Positions 1-12,270 of a stretch of 64,000 nucleotides of DNA are shown here, piece by piece. Made by a program: the position numbers and the translations under genes. Under the pieces are notes generated by a model. The model was given only the letters and a program-made list of their open reading frames with translations. It was not told the origin of the DNA and did not search any database. Positions within the stretch are counted from its first letter, which is position 1; every line of letters begins with the position of its first letter. The DNA is from Hedera helix (Eukaryota > Streptophyta > Magnoliopsida > Apiales > Araliaceae), in contig OX359281.1 in NCBI GenBank assembly GCA_947179155.2, forward strand, positions 39,060,967 to 39,124,966, written 5' to 3'.

Positions 1-2244
1 TTTTAATCTTAAATAGTTATGATTATAATGTCTGACAGTCAATAAATAGTCTCTCATTCCAAATTATATTATTATTTCAAATTTAATTTAAAAAATAAAT
101 ATGTGATTTAAAATTAATAGTCTAATCTCATGTGTTATTCTTAAAAATAAATATAATATAATAAACAAGAAACCAACTAAAATAGAATTGGGACACTTGG
201 CCAAATAAAATCATTAATGTCATAAAAAAAAATCTAAGAACTTGAAACCTAATGATTTCCATCTATCTTCAGAAAAAGGAGAAAAAAGACATGAATAAAT
301 ATTACTCGTTAAAAAATGAATCGTTTCAACTAGGTCCATTTAAATTCAGCCGATAGCAAATTAACCCGCTGGTGATCCAGTCCTTTAGAAAATATTTAAT
401 ATTATTTTTATTTAATTTTTTTATTAATATTTACTAATAATTTAAGAATAAAATATACTGATACTATTTATAGATAATCATATTAACACTCATCATTCTT
501 TAAGTTTTTTAAATAATAAATAGTACCCTTCTAGTCTATAATATGTAATTTTCACTACCCTAGTATGGTTGACCAATTAATATCTAAAAATATTTTTAAT
601 ATAATGTCTAATACACCCTTTTTAAGTTATAATGTTTAATATATCCACTAAATATAAGTTTGTATATTATAATTTTTACTGAACTTGATCTAATTAATTA
701 AATTATGAACTTGTGCAATAAATAACATAAATGTCAAAAAATAATAAATATTCATTTTATCAGGAAAATAAAGTCATACATTTTTTGCTAATTAAATTTC
801 TCACAAATAAAATTTTTGCAATATACATTCAAATATTATTTTTTTGTAATTAAAAAAATAATATTTTAGTACACATAAAAAGTACAAATTAACACAAAAA
901 ATTATAATTATTTTTCTTAAATATTAACATTTACGTAAAATAAACTTATTATTATAGAACGAATCTTATTATTCATATAAAAAAATATTAAATATTATAT
1001 TAATTATTTTTCTCAAATATTAAACTAAACATAAGTCACACTTGAGCATAATTATTTACAATATAAATGACAAATGTTGTTAGTCAAAAAAAGAAAAAAT
1101 ATATTAAAAGAAAATTCTTTTTACAAGATAGAGGTAATACTAATATTGTTATACTTTCTTTTATTCAACATTGCGCAAAAACAACACCAACTATATATTA
1201 AAAAATACAATCAAAATCATAAGTGTTCCAAATTTTGACATATACTCAAGAAATTTAACATATAAAAATCATAATATAAAACTAAGAATTCAAATAATAA
1301 TATTTTTTGTTAAACGCTAAAAACTAAACTATCAACATACTCAGTTATTCTAATTATAACAGCTCCATTAATGATTTAATTTAAAATTCTTAATATTTGT
1401 ATCACTTTTCAAAAATTAATTAAACTAAATTAATTTATTTTTTTTATAAGTTACTGACAATTTGAATGAGACAGTCTAATTACAAATAAAACTATAATTA
1501 ATATGTATAACATGCATTTACGAGGGTAATAACTTTATATAACTTTATCTATTTAGTCAACTTTAAAAACTTATATGGGTACTAATTGTTACTTAAAAAA
1601 TTAGTGGGGAGGTAAGTTTTAATATGATTATTACAAGAGTGTGATTTTATTTTACTCATAATTTAATTATAACTATTTCATCTTCTCTTTATAATTAGTT
1701 GTCATTTATCCCTAATCCTTTTGTAAGTGCTAATACTACCTATTCTCCATACATAGAATATGAAAATGGTGAAAATATAACTCTAGTGGACGGAAGATGT
1801 GATAATATCTTATTTGGTAAATAATTTTACGTTTTTATAATTTTTTCATTACTTTGAAATAAGTTAAGTTTTATTATTTAGAATACTTAAAACAATTTAT
1901 GTCTTATTGTTCAAAGGAACTTATAAAACCTTATAAAAACACCTGCCTAAAAAATGAATAAACCAGCCCACAACGCAAACCAAATAAGATACACAACCTA
2001 AAAACCATATAGACAAGGCCCAAAAGCAAGACTTTCTATACTCCCTTTCTATACTCCATATCTATCCACTAGCATAAAGTCCAACCCTGTAGAAATAAGC
2101 TCCAAAAATACACCTTGAAATCTCATCAAAGTCCTCAAGCCCACTGGCTGATCCAACTAACGCCGGCTAAATACCACTTTTGGCTGATTTATTTCTTTGT
2201 AGCCTTTTCCGGGTAGAGAGACACAGAGAAAATTAAAGAGAAAA

Positions 2245-2310
<66 letters not shown>

Positions 2311-2472
2311 CAACCACTTTTATAATCTACTACGGAGTATATAATTAACAGAACCAAACTATTGCCGGGCCGCCCACGTAAACAAGAGAAAATAATAGAT
2401 GGATACTATCTATAATTAATAAAGTTTGTAAGAAGATATCAAAAAGAAATCTATGAAGAAAGCCATTACAAA
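1..2472. other. AT-rich intergenic DNA, no gene seen
   Basis: Very AT-rich sequence with stops in all frames and no exon-like stretch. A long (AT)n tract lies at about 2248-2300. A somewhat less AT-rich patch at 1930-2240 carries a short direct repeat (tttctatactcc, twice near 2035-2056) but no open frame I would trust. The (AT)n tract alone explains the Tyr/Ile-rich open frame on the minus strand there. Confidence 0.6.
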
Positions 2473-2799
2473 TAAGGGTGTAAATGAGTCGAGTCAAATA
2501 TTAAGTTATTTAGATTTAATTTATAAAACGTATCGAGTATGAAATAAGATTTGATTGAGGTTCATTTAGTTATGGAGTTGGGTACGATCTCAAATCGAGC
2601 TCGAACAATTTAAATTTTTCTAGCGAATATAATCTGAGTATCCATAAAAAATTATAATTTGAAGAGATTCGAGTAATTTATTGAATTTTAAACTTTACTT
2701 ATATTTGAATCGTTTATATTTCGAGTCGAGTTCGAATCGAATGTTTTGTCGAGCGAGTACGAATCAAGCCCGAACCGTTTGGTTTATTTTACAACCTTA
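2473..2799. mobile_element. Possible non-autonomous hAT-like MITE, degenerate
   Basis: The ends are inverted copies of each other: taagggtgtaaa at the left and tttacaacctta at the right, with cgagtcgag-type motifs inside in both orientations. The flanking octamers attacaaa and attataag agree at six of eight positions, which could be a decayed 8-bp target duplication as made by hAT transposases. About 327 bp, no coding capacity. The class is inferred from ends and flanks only. Confidence 0.45.
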
Positions 2800-2807
2800 A
2801 TTATAAG

Positions 2808-3800
2808 ATATTCGATTTTACCATACATCTATAAAGTTTATCATATTGGACGCAGTAAAACAACCACCAAGGATATATGGTAATATTTTTATTTATTTAT
2901 TTATTTTTGTTGCTAAATATGGTAATATTAATCCACGCCCACTTGAGAAAAATACCATATATGTACGTACACTACCAAGAAAAAATACATTATACACACT
3001 AATTCTAAATTACTTTTTCTCCACCTTAATTCTCTTGGCAGCTAGCATGTAGTAAAACAAATTATACTAGCAATTAACTAGTAGCTACTAGCTACGATTA
3101 TGATGTTAATGATAAGAAAATAAAAAGGTAGGGTAGTGGAGCCGACATTGTTATCCACTACGTCAAAAAAATGTTGAACAGAGGGGACGACAAGCAGACA
3201 AGTGGGCTCCAAATTGTCTATTATCCATCCAGTCATCTCTTCATTCCATGTTTTGCTCCCAACCAAATCATAAAAAATAGCAAGCTTGCCTCCACCATGT
3301 TATATGTCCAGTCCGGCCGTGTGCGTGCGCAACTATTTTCCACAGTAGCTGCTGCTTTGATTGTCTTAAATTTTGCTATTACGGCCTCGGCACGGCGCAT
3401 TGGTGGATCATAATGTCGCCTAACATATATTCCATGCACTTTGCCTCTGCTTTATTCATCATCTTCTTCTTCATTTCATTTCATGGAGTATTTACTATAT
3501 ATAGTTTAATTAAATTAAATACATGTGGCTTTCAATTTCAAGTTATAATTATCTGATTATCATCAAAACGTACGTACCAATGATCTTCTTGACAACTGTA
3601 TTAATTCTAGTACGACTATTTATTTATTCTCAGTACCCAAGAAATTTAGAAAGAATTAAGTAGGAGTATTACATAGTAATTAAACATCTTGATTTGAGAT
3701 TTCATTATCTATGTTAAAAATTAAACTAACTCTTAATTTGTAGAATCAGGCAATAAGCTAATTAAGGTAAAAAGTTGTACATACATCATAGTATCATACA

Positions 3801-3837
<37 letters not shown>

Positions 3838-5417
3838 AAGTAACTTGGTTTTAATTTATTAATGTCATTTTCGTGGTTTTTGTCAACTTATACATGAAAA
3901 ATTAATTGATGCTAGTAAAAACTCAAAAATAATGAGCTGACCCAAGATTTTATTACTCTCTTCATGTAGTCAAAATATATATGCCATTCATTCTATTAAA
4001 ACAAAGGGTTGAACATTTCACAACCCTCCGGAAACGAGGGGTAAGATTCCTCCCTCATTCCTAATTCTCTCGACTACCTGACTTGATTAATGTGAACGCA
4101 AATATACTAGTTCTAAAGGATGTGACCTAATTTAGGGACTTCAATTTTTTCAAGCTTGTTAAGTGGGTAACATAGAAGCTGACCACCAATCTTAATTCTT
4201 TTGTATGTGAACAAGAAGTTGAGAACCTTATGTTTTGAATCAGTAAAATCCCATTTATTAGTCCTACTTGCTGTACACGTAGTTTTTCAAATACAACGGC
4301 ATGTGTTGTAATTAGCTACATTTTCAGAGGTGGTGTGTTAGTCATTTTATTGGGCAAGTTGGTCTACCTGATGGAGGATCGGACACTCCAATTATTATAG
4401 ACAAGTTGAAGAAGTTGTTGATTCAGTATTAATTCTGTAGTCAAGGAAAACAAAACTAGCAACTATCTAAAAACATATCACAAAAACTTTTACACACGAG
4501 ATTGATTTTTTCACAAGTTTATTTTCACACGTGTTTCTACTCGCCTTAATAACGAGTGAATTTTATATTTATATGAGAGAAATTTTATAAAAATATTAAT
4601 ATTTATTGGTAAGAATAATAATGTTTTTTAACTTTTATTTCTTCCCCGTTTGTAAAAGAAAATTTATTCCACGAATAGAGTTTACCTTTTATTGATCTCG
4701 ATATATAATAGTATGAAATAAGAAAATATCTTCAATTTTAATAAAACAATTTTACTATTATACCAACACTACTAAACTATATAAATATTCATTATATTTA
4801 GGTATAATTATGGAAGAAAAATATTTTTGAAAAGTTTATAAAATTTTCAAATAGAACTCATTGTTTAGAATAAAGAGAATATCATTTAATAGTTAGCATT
4901 ACCGTGTCTCTGCGCTTTTCAAAACTACTAATTCCTTAATTGATAAATGCACTAATTAAGATCACCTGTTGTGCATAATGGCAAACAGGGTGAGAAAACT
5001 AATGGTGATAAACAATTTTTTTTTTTTTTGACAAATTAATGATAAACAAGGGTTGTATTCAAGATATACTAAAAATTATAATTTAAATACGTTTTTTCTA
5101 TTTATAAAATAATTTGTGTTTTTAATTGTTTTAAATTATTTTTAGTTGATTTAAGTATTAAAAAATATAAATAAATAATTATATTTTGATTTAATATGTC
5201 AAGTTTTATTTTATCTTATGTATTTTATCATTTATTCTTGTATTTTTTTTTTGTATTCTAATATTTTTTCTTTTTTGTATTTTATCATTGGTTCTTATAT
5301 TTTTTTTGTATTTTTATACGGATAAAATTTATAAACAATAATAAATTTTTATTATTTTATTACAAATATACTATCAAACCGTATTTTAATATAATAAATG
5401 TGTATTTTGGCATCACA
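2808..5417. other. Intergenic DNA with simple repeats
   Basis: No convincing gene. An (AC)n tract followed by AT lies at about 3800-3835. The region 3170-3415 is less AT-rich and includes a short frame with a hydrophobic run, but it lacks splice context or recognisable family features. The stretch around 4330-4430 also looks less random, without an interpretable frame. 5090-5400 is long A/T-run DNA. Confidence 0.5.
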
Positions 5418-5425
5418 GTGATTGG

Positions 5426-5606
5426 TAGGGGTGTTTAACCGGTAAAAATCGCGCTAGATCAAATCGAATCGGTATCAAAAATGTACAAAATTCGGTATCG
5501 AAATCGGAACCTGTTGAATCGGTTCGGTACAGATTTTTACCGGTTATACCGAATTTATTATTTTATATTATTTTTATTATTATTATTATCATTATTATTA
5601 TTTATA

Positions 5607-5679
<73 letters not shown>

Positions 5680-5799
5680 AAATCGGTATTTACTGAACCA
5701 AAATTTATCGAACCGGTAATTTTTGTACAGAACCGACCGGTTTGAACCAGTTCGATATACCAAAAAAATCAGTTGAACCGAAAATTTTGAACAGCCCTA
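5426..5799. mobile_element. Non-autonomous hAT-type element with (AT)n core
   Basis: The ends are inverted (taggggtgtt at left, aacagcccta at right) and the element is flanked by a perfect 8-bp direct repeat, gtgattgg, at 5418-5425 and 5800-5807. An 8-bp duplication with short A/G-rich ends is the hallmark of hAT transposons. The arms carry matching cggtt/ttaccggtt motifs in opposite orientation, so the element can fold back. Its centre is replaced by a (TTA)n and (AT)n microsatellite at about 5575-5677. No transposase is present. Confidence 0.8.
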
Positions 5800-5807
5800 G
5801 TGATTGG

Positions 5808-6257
5808 CATACATGCACAATCCTGATCGATTTCAGCTAGAATTTGAATTTAGAGGAATATTGTATACAATTAGATAGTTGATATAATAGACGTGTCTAG
5901 TTAGTTTAAAAGAAAATTATGAGAAAGGTGAAATTTGGTGTAACATAAATATATTTAACCCTTATATTTATGTATGTTATATTTATATGATTTTATTTTT
6001 ATATTAAAATACTATTTTATTATACTAAATATATTTACTTAGCTTCGTTCCAAAAATAGTATTCTAAAATATTATTTTCTTTTCACATTAAATTATTTAT
6101 GCATATTATTTTTACTTTACTCTGTTCCAAAAATAATACTCTCGACATACTATTTTTCTTTCATTCAATAAATATAATAGTTATTCAACATATATTCAGT
6201 ACATTTATTAAATTAATTTTTACTAGATATTTATAACTATATATATGTGTCTGTATA
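5808..6257. other. Intergenic DNA, no gene seen
   Basis: AT-rich. Two copies of a ttccaaaaata-type motif near 6048 and 6127 resemble Stowaway MITE ends, but I could not define a complete element. Confidence 0.4.
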
Positions 6258-7493
6258 TATAGAGAGATGATTTATAGTAAACATTTGTTATGTGTACTGT
6301 TCCAATAAACACATCTGTGATCGTTGCTTTGTTAATCCAAAGGTCCTAATTAAAGTAAATAAATATTAAGTCGTCACCTAAATTTGCGAGTAACTAATAT
6401 TTTTAATTTTAAAATGCCCAACTGCTATCTTATGTAACGGTTAGGCAAAAATGCCCAATCGATAGGATAGGTAACGACCCTTAATTACACGTGGCAAAGG
6501 TTGCATGCATGGTTTTATTTTCAGTGCAATTACATGCATAGTTTATTTCAAGTAATAGAGTATTGAAATTATCTTGAAAAAGATATATACAGTCCATTTT
6601 CAGGCAACTTTTGCACTTAGTTGGAACTTTTGTTGGATATATTTATTATAATAATTAATATTTTATTTGATCGGTTAAATTAGATATAAAATTTTATATT
6701 ACCCTTTTAAAAATTATTTAAAAATAAAAATATATATTTAATATGAAAAACTAAACCCCAACTATTTTCTAGAAATCTACACTATACATGAAAAATATTA
6801 AAAAATAAATTTTACTTTTAAAAAAGGAAAAAATAAAATAAATTAAAAGGAGAGGGTTGTATTTTAAAAAAAAAAAATTAAAAAAAAATAAAAGGGGAGG
6901 GTTATTTTTTTAAATACAACCCTCTCTTTTTAATTTTTTCCTTTTAAAAAGTAAAATTTATTTTTTAATATTTTGTCATGTATAGTGTAGATTTTTAGAA
7001 AATACTTGTGGCTTAGTTTTTCATATTATCTTTATATTAAATATAAAAAAATCAATAATTTTTGAAAGGGTAATATAAAATTTTATATCTAATTTAACCG
7101 ATCAAATAAAATATTAATTATTATAATAATATATATCCAACAAAGGTTCCAATTAAATGCAAAAGTTGCTTGAAAAATCAATTGTATATATATCCTTTTA
7201 GATAATTTCAATATTCTATTACTGAAATAAACTATGCATGCAATTGCTCTAAAAATAAACTATGCATACAAGCTTTGTCACATGTAATTTGGGCCCGTTA
7301 ACTATCCTAATGGCTGAACATTTTTGTCTAACCGTTTACATAAAGATTTTTTAATTAAAAAAATTAATTATCCGTTACCTTAATTAACGAGTTGATACTT
7401 ATTTAGTTTAATTAGAACTTTTGAATTAACATTATCACGGTTACAAATACGTTTATCAAAACAATACACATAATAAATATTTATTAAGAATCA

Positions 7494-7500
<7 letters not shown>
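6258..7500. mobile_element. Long foldback element, about 600-bp inverted arms
   Basis: The left half (6258 to about 6880) reads as the diverged reverse complement of the right half (about 6905-7500). Landmarks that pair are agagatgattt near 6263 with aatcatct near 7489, taattaatattttatttgatcgg near 6650 with its complement near 7100, and ggagagggttgta near 6850 with tacaaccctctc near 6914. The axis is near 6890. The ends sit in AT microsatellite, so no target duplication can be read. No coding potential. A Mutator-like foldback is plausible but unproved. Confidence 0.7.

Positions 7501-7550
<50 letters not shown>
7494..7550. repeat. (AT)n microsatellite
   Basis: About 28 uninterrupted AT units abutting the right end of the foldback element. 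Confidence 0.95.
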
Positions 7551-7553
<3 letters not shown>

Positions 7554-7639
7554 CATTATATGGTTACATTAAGTATAGATATATTTAATATTCGCTCTCT
7601 CCTGACACACACATATATGTTATGTATATATTATACCTC

Positions 7640-8355
7640 CCTCCTAATGTATATAAAACTGCATTCGTCTTTATTCATAACAATCATTTTAGATCTCATC
7701 TCATTTTCATAATAGCGATATAGGTACTTTTAATTATGGCTACTAAATTCTCTATTTCTTCTAGGTAGATAACACGAATCTGCAACAAGGATACACAACA
7801 TAAATAGAAATTTAATAGCCTTAATTATAAAACTGCATTTGTCATTATTCATAACAATTATTTTAGTTCTTATTTCATTTTCACAAAAGCGATTTGGATA
7901 GTTATAATTATGGTTGTCAAATTTTTTATTTCTTATTGCAGATAACATGAATTTGCAAAGAGGATACATAGGAGAAATAGAAAATTGATAGCCTTAATTA
8001 ATTATAAAACTGCGATCGTCCTTGTTCATAGCAATCAATTATTTTGAATCTTATCTCATTTTCACAGTATTGATTTGGGTAGTTATAATTAACACTATTA
8101 AATCTTTTATTTATTCTCACGTATAACATAAATTTGCAACGTTGTAATGCAAAAAAATAGAAGATTTATAGCCTTAATTATACAATTGCATTCGTCATTG
8201 TTCATAACAATTATTTTGGATCTCATATCATTTTCACAGTAGTGATTGTTTGACTTAAGGTTATTACATTTCCTTTTTCTTTTTGTGTATTCTTATTGAT
8301 TTATGTGATTTAGACAGATAACATGAATCTATAACGAGAATACACATGAGAGAAT
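7640..8355. repeat. Tandem array, four copies of about 175 bp
   Basis: Successive copies are marked by gcattcgtc-like sequence at about 7661, 7834, 8013 and 8189 (spacings 173, 179 and 176 bp). Each is followed by ttcataacaatnattttngatct, then tcattttcac, then gataacatgaat and tagccttaatta. Copies differ at many positions and by small indels, so the array is old. No open frame spans a unit. The period is close to that of plant satellite monomers, but a four-copy array is too small to call a satellite. Confidence 0.85.
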
Positions 8356-8381
8356 GATTTTTTTAGTCTTTTAATCATTTA

Positions 8382-9284
8382 TCCACAGTATTATAATGCG
8401 GACAGGGACAAATCAAACGATATCGTCCAAAACGACGTCTGCCCCTTAGTCCGCATTATAATACTGCAGACGGGGAACTCAAACGACATCGTCCAAAATG
8501 ATGTTATTTAGGGACTACCCTATGAATTTATCTTATTGCGGTTTAATACTGTGGACTCTGAGTTTGAATTTTTTTTAATTTTTTTTGCAATCAATTTTTA
8601 GAAATTTTAAGCGATTACGTTGGGGTATCAATTGTTTTCCTATTAATGGCGAGAAAATTATCCAGACTCTTTGAATCTGAGTAATATAGTCCACTGTAAA
8701 TAAGATGAGGTATTGTTTACTACTATCTAATTCTCAAAACTCTAAAAAAAAAAAGAAATATATATTCTTTACGAGTATGAATATTGTCCATGTCCATGTC
8801 ATTCCAGTCATTGATCATTGTTTATTGTTCATTGTTTTGACAGTACTGATCTGGATAATTAAAAAAAATTATTGTCCGTAGTATTAAACTACGGACAAGG
8901 TCCACCTTCGAGGAGGATATAAGAGATCTGGGTGAAGAATTGTTGAACAATCACTAACAAAACACAGCAACATCGTTATGAAAACGACGTTGCTGTTTTT
9001 TTTACAGAGATTCTTCACCTAGATTTGTTGCACTTCTTCAAATAGATTTCATCTGCAGTATTAAACTACGAACGGTAAATTTTGTTAGTTACCCCACCTG
9101 CAATATAATACTACGGATGGTGAAATTTTAAAACTTTGTCGTTTCTCGAGTAAGGCCTAGTCTTCTTCGTCCGCAGTATTATACTGCGGACGATAAGTGT
9201 ATTAAATGCTTTTTGGAGGTATTTTGGACATTTAATACTATCCAAAGTATAATACTGTGGATACTTAGATATTATACTGCGGAT
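8382..9284. repeat. Array of near-palindromic 23-25 bp motifs (half-site CGTCCGCAGTAT)
   Basis: At least nine copies of a palindrome built from the half-site CGTCCGCAGTAT are spread over 0.9 kb. Approximate positions are 8382-8403, 8448-8471, 8535-8555, 8873-8898, 9051-9075, 9096-9120, 9168-9192, 9239-9262 and a half copy at 9267-9284. The copy at 9168-9192 is a perfect 12+1+12 palindrome. Between them lie direct repeats of aaacgayatcgtccaaaa (8414, 8482) and a separate hairpin at about 8964-8996. A subterminal transposase-binding array of a larger DNA element is one reading. Confidence 0.8.
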
Positions 9285-9289
9285 GAAAG

Positions 9290-11658
9290 CTATTCCAACC
9301 GTCAAATCTCAACCTAGACGGTTGAAATCTGTTATAAGGATAATTATATTTTTACGACGTTGTCAATGGATCGGTCCTTATATATATATAAAGCTTAATT
9401 GGCAAAGAAAATTTGACTTGAAGGACAAAACAAATCTTTCCATCGTTCTTCAATATCCGGCCATACATGAGTTTGAGAAGTGAATGGATATGAGTGGTCA
9501 AAGAAAATCTAGTATAACTTTAAAAATGAGCAAGCGGATAAATTGAAGAAAAATTAAAAGGAATTATTTTTTCTTCCTTTTATATGGCAATAAGTAAAAA
9601 AGAATTGAAATGAACTTTTGATGTGGCAAAAATAAAAAGAGAAAAGTTCAAAAATCAAATCCTCATTTCTTTCTTTACATCCGAATTTTATGAAGTAAAA
9701 AGTACAAAATGGAATCAATTTTTCTCTCTATAATACTGCAATGTAAGCTCAATTTATGGGACAAAAATTTTAAATTTAAAAAGATAAACGGTGGTCATCC
9801 GATCAAACTTTACAAAAATTAATTCAAGCCAACCATTTCATTTTCAATTCCTTTGCCTATAAATAGCCTAACTATCCATTCCTTCATTTTTCAATCTAGC
9901 CCAAAGTAAAATTACTCTTAGTGGGGTTAAGGAAATGAGTGAGCAAAAATGCAAGAAAGTTCATTGATTTATATACACATATATGCATGAATCATACACA
10001 TATCTTTGCTCATAAACACAAAGTTTTACACACACTTAATCTTATTTTTGAGTTTGTGATGTATTTTCTAGTTAGTGTTTAATATTAATTATACTTGTTT
10101 ATGCGTTCATAGTAAACTCTTATAACACAAAACATTAGTACTTTCATTCATTTATATTTGTGCTTATTTAAGTTACTTATTATATTGAATATCTATAATA
10201 ACTTAATATTAATATTTTCTTATATATATTAATCAAGATTTTATATATAGTCCTTTCAAAGAAGGTGAAAAACAAATGATTAATTTTCAAATTTTGATAC
10301 ATACCCGTTTATACTTAGAAATATGAGTTTTGTCAACTTGATAAATTGTGAACTGTTGTACTTTTAAGGAAAGTAGTATAAGACAATTTATTTCTTGAGA
10401 TTGTATAACTCATCTATCCTTAGTGCAGACGACTTTTATCCTTATAACTCTTATAAAAAAAATTGACCTTTGTGTATAAAACGAAGATTCGTATATAGTC
10501 CTCTCTTTAAGAATGATAAGCATGCACTAAACCAAATTGATCCTAACCTATAAACTGCTATATTTATTGTGATCATTAGTTTCACTGTCATTTATCATAC
10601 TTGCAGTTTCTAACTTTTAACTATTATTATCATATATCTTGTAAAATGATATAAATGATACATATATGTGTGCCTAAATTGTGTTAATCTGCTTATTTGA
10701 GAAGTAAAAACTAAAACACATAAAACAATCATTTTTAATAAAAGGTAGAGTTTGATATTCTTCTTGTGTTTGAGAAATTGAGTGATTCTTGTTCCAAAAC
10801 CAAGATATTAGGAATGCCATAGGTTTGAATTTTTAAGTGAATGGGGAAGATAAAATATATCAAGTTCTAAGACCAGTTGAAAAAGGAGTACAAACGCTCT
10901 AAAAAAGGAATTTATATTTTTTGAAGTATACTAACGTAGAGTAGTCATAAGATAGAAACAGATTGTAGTAAGAGTTTCTCCATCTACGTAAGGAGTCTAG
11001 TTTTTACTTGTGAAAAAATCTCAAATTCTAGAGAGGAGTTTAGAGACTGAAGTAGGTGTATATACCTAGTAGATGTATATATAGCGAACTAGGAGATATC
11101 ATTGTGTTCATTGTTTGTTTTCGTTATCACTGTCTCTTTACTTTATTTGCAACAAGGCCAAAAATTTTTAAAAAGTCAATTAATCTATTCAACCTTCTCA
11201 TCTAGATTAATTATTACGAATTCAGACCTTATAATCAATTATCATCTACAAATCCCAACCTCAAACTTAAGTTAAATTGAGCCTATTATCAAACGATCCA
11301 ATTATTGTCAGAATTAATATATATGCAATTGTTGATTTTTAAGGAATAAGAAGTCTTTATTGTTCCCGAATTCTCAATTTTCCTTAATCTCTCTCTAAAG
11401 TCTATGCAAGTGTAGAAGTGAATATGTATTTGAACTGTACGTATATTTAGGACAAAAATGAATATTCAAAATTGGGGTAAGGAAAACAATTCCTATTGGG
11501 TTGATGATAAACAATAACAACTATTGTTGAAAACCCTAGGCTAAGCTATTGTCTCATTTGTCATCCAATGTATAAAATTAGAGTGATATTTCGAACACCC
11601 ATAACTTCCACTGTCGAAAAAAAATGGAAGCAAGATTGGGTGTTGAAGAGGTGGACAT
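9290..11658. other. Intergenic DNA, possible old LTR or promoter remnant
   Basis: No gene can be supported. A good TATA box (cctataaatagcc at about 9859-9871) is followed by ordinary non-coding sequence. The stretch 11100-11220, with attcaaccttctcatctag, resembles sequence seen near the LTR boundary of some plant Ty1/copia elements. That would make 9.7-11.3 kb a decayed LTR. I could not find paired ends, a polypurine tract or a primer-binding site, so this remains a guess. Confidence 0.25.
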
Positions 11659-11666
11659 CGGAGAAA

Positions 11667-12040
11667 CAGGGCCGGCCCTATGTTATACCAAAAAAAGCAT
11701 GGGCTTTAGGTCCCATTTGAAAAAAGGCCTCAAATTTTTAAATGCCATAAATAATTTATATAAAAAATATTTTATAGAAATATAAGCTCAATCAATTCTT
11801 TAGGACCTATAGTCCAATTCAAATATTAAATACGTAAAAAAAATTAACTGTATAAAAAAAATCTCATTTAAATAAAAAATATCAATACTCCATCCGTCTC
11901 AAAAATAAAAGTTCTCAATTGATTTTTGTAGTCAAATTTGACAAATTTTAAAATTAAAAATTAAACATATATAATTAGATTTTAAAAAAAATAAATATTA
12001 AGATTAGTACTAAATTTTATGTAATTTATAATGTTTATAG

Positions 12041-12125
<85 letters not shown>

Positions 12126-12262
12126 TAATAATAAGATATAGTAATTTGAAAAATGGTCAATTTGACCATAAAAATCAATAAAAGATGTACCAAAAATAGA
12201 ATGACTCATTTAAAAATATCGCTTTAGGCCTCAAAACCTCAAAATGTCTTGAGCCACCCCTG
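11667..12262. mobile_element. Non-autonomous hAT element with nested Stowaway-like MITE and (AT)n
   Basis: The ends are cagggccggccct at left and gagccacccctg at right. A perfect 8-bp direct repeat, cggagaaa, flanks the element (11659-11666 and 12263-12270), as expected for a hAT insertion. Inside, about 11888-12216 forms a second inverted repeat beginning ctccatccgtctcaaaaataaaa, with its diverged complement at the right, resembling a Stowaway MITE. The middle of that is a (TA)n tract at about 12046-12121. No transposase is present. Confidence 0.85.
12046..12121. repeat. (TA)n microsatellite, about 38 units
   Basis: An uninterrupted TA run at the centre of the nested inverted-repeat element. 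Confidence 0.97.
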
Positions 12263-12270
12263 CGGAGAAA

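Noticed and set aside
9700..11300. Solo LTR of a Ty1/copia element
   Set aside because: Suggestive sequence at 11100-11220 and a TATA box at 9860, but no TG...CA ends or target duplication could be identified.
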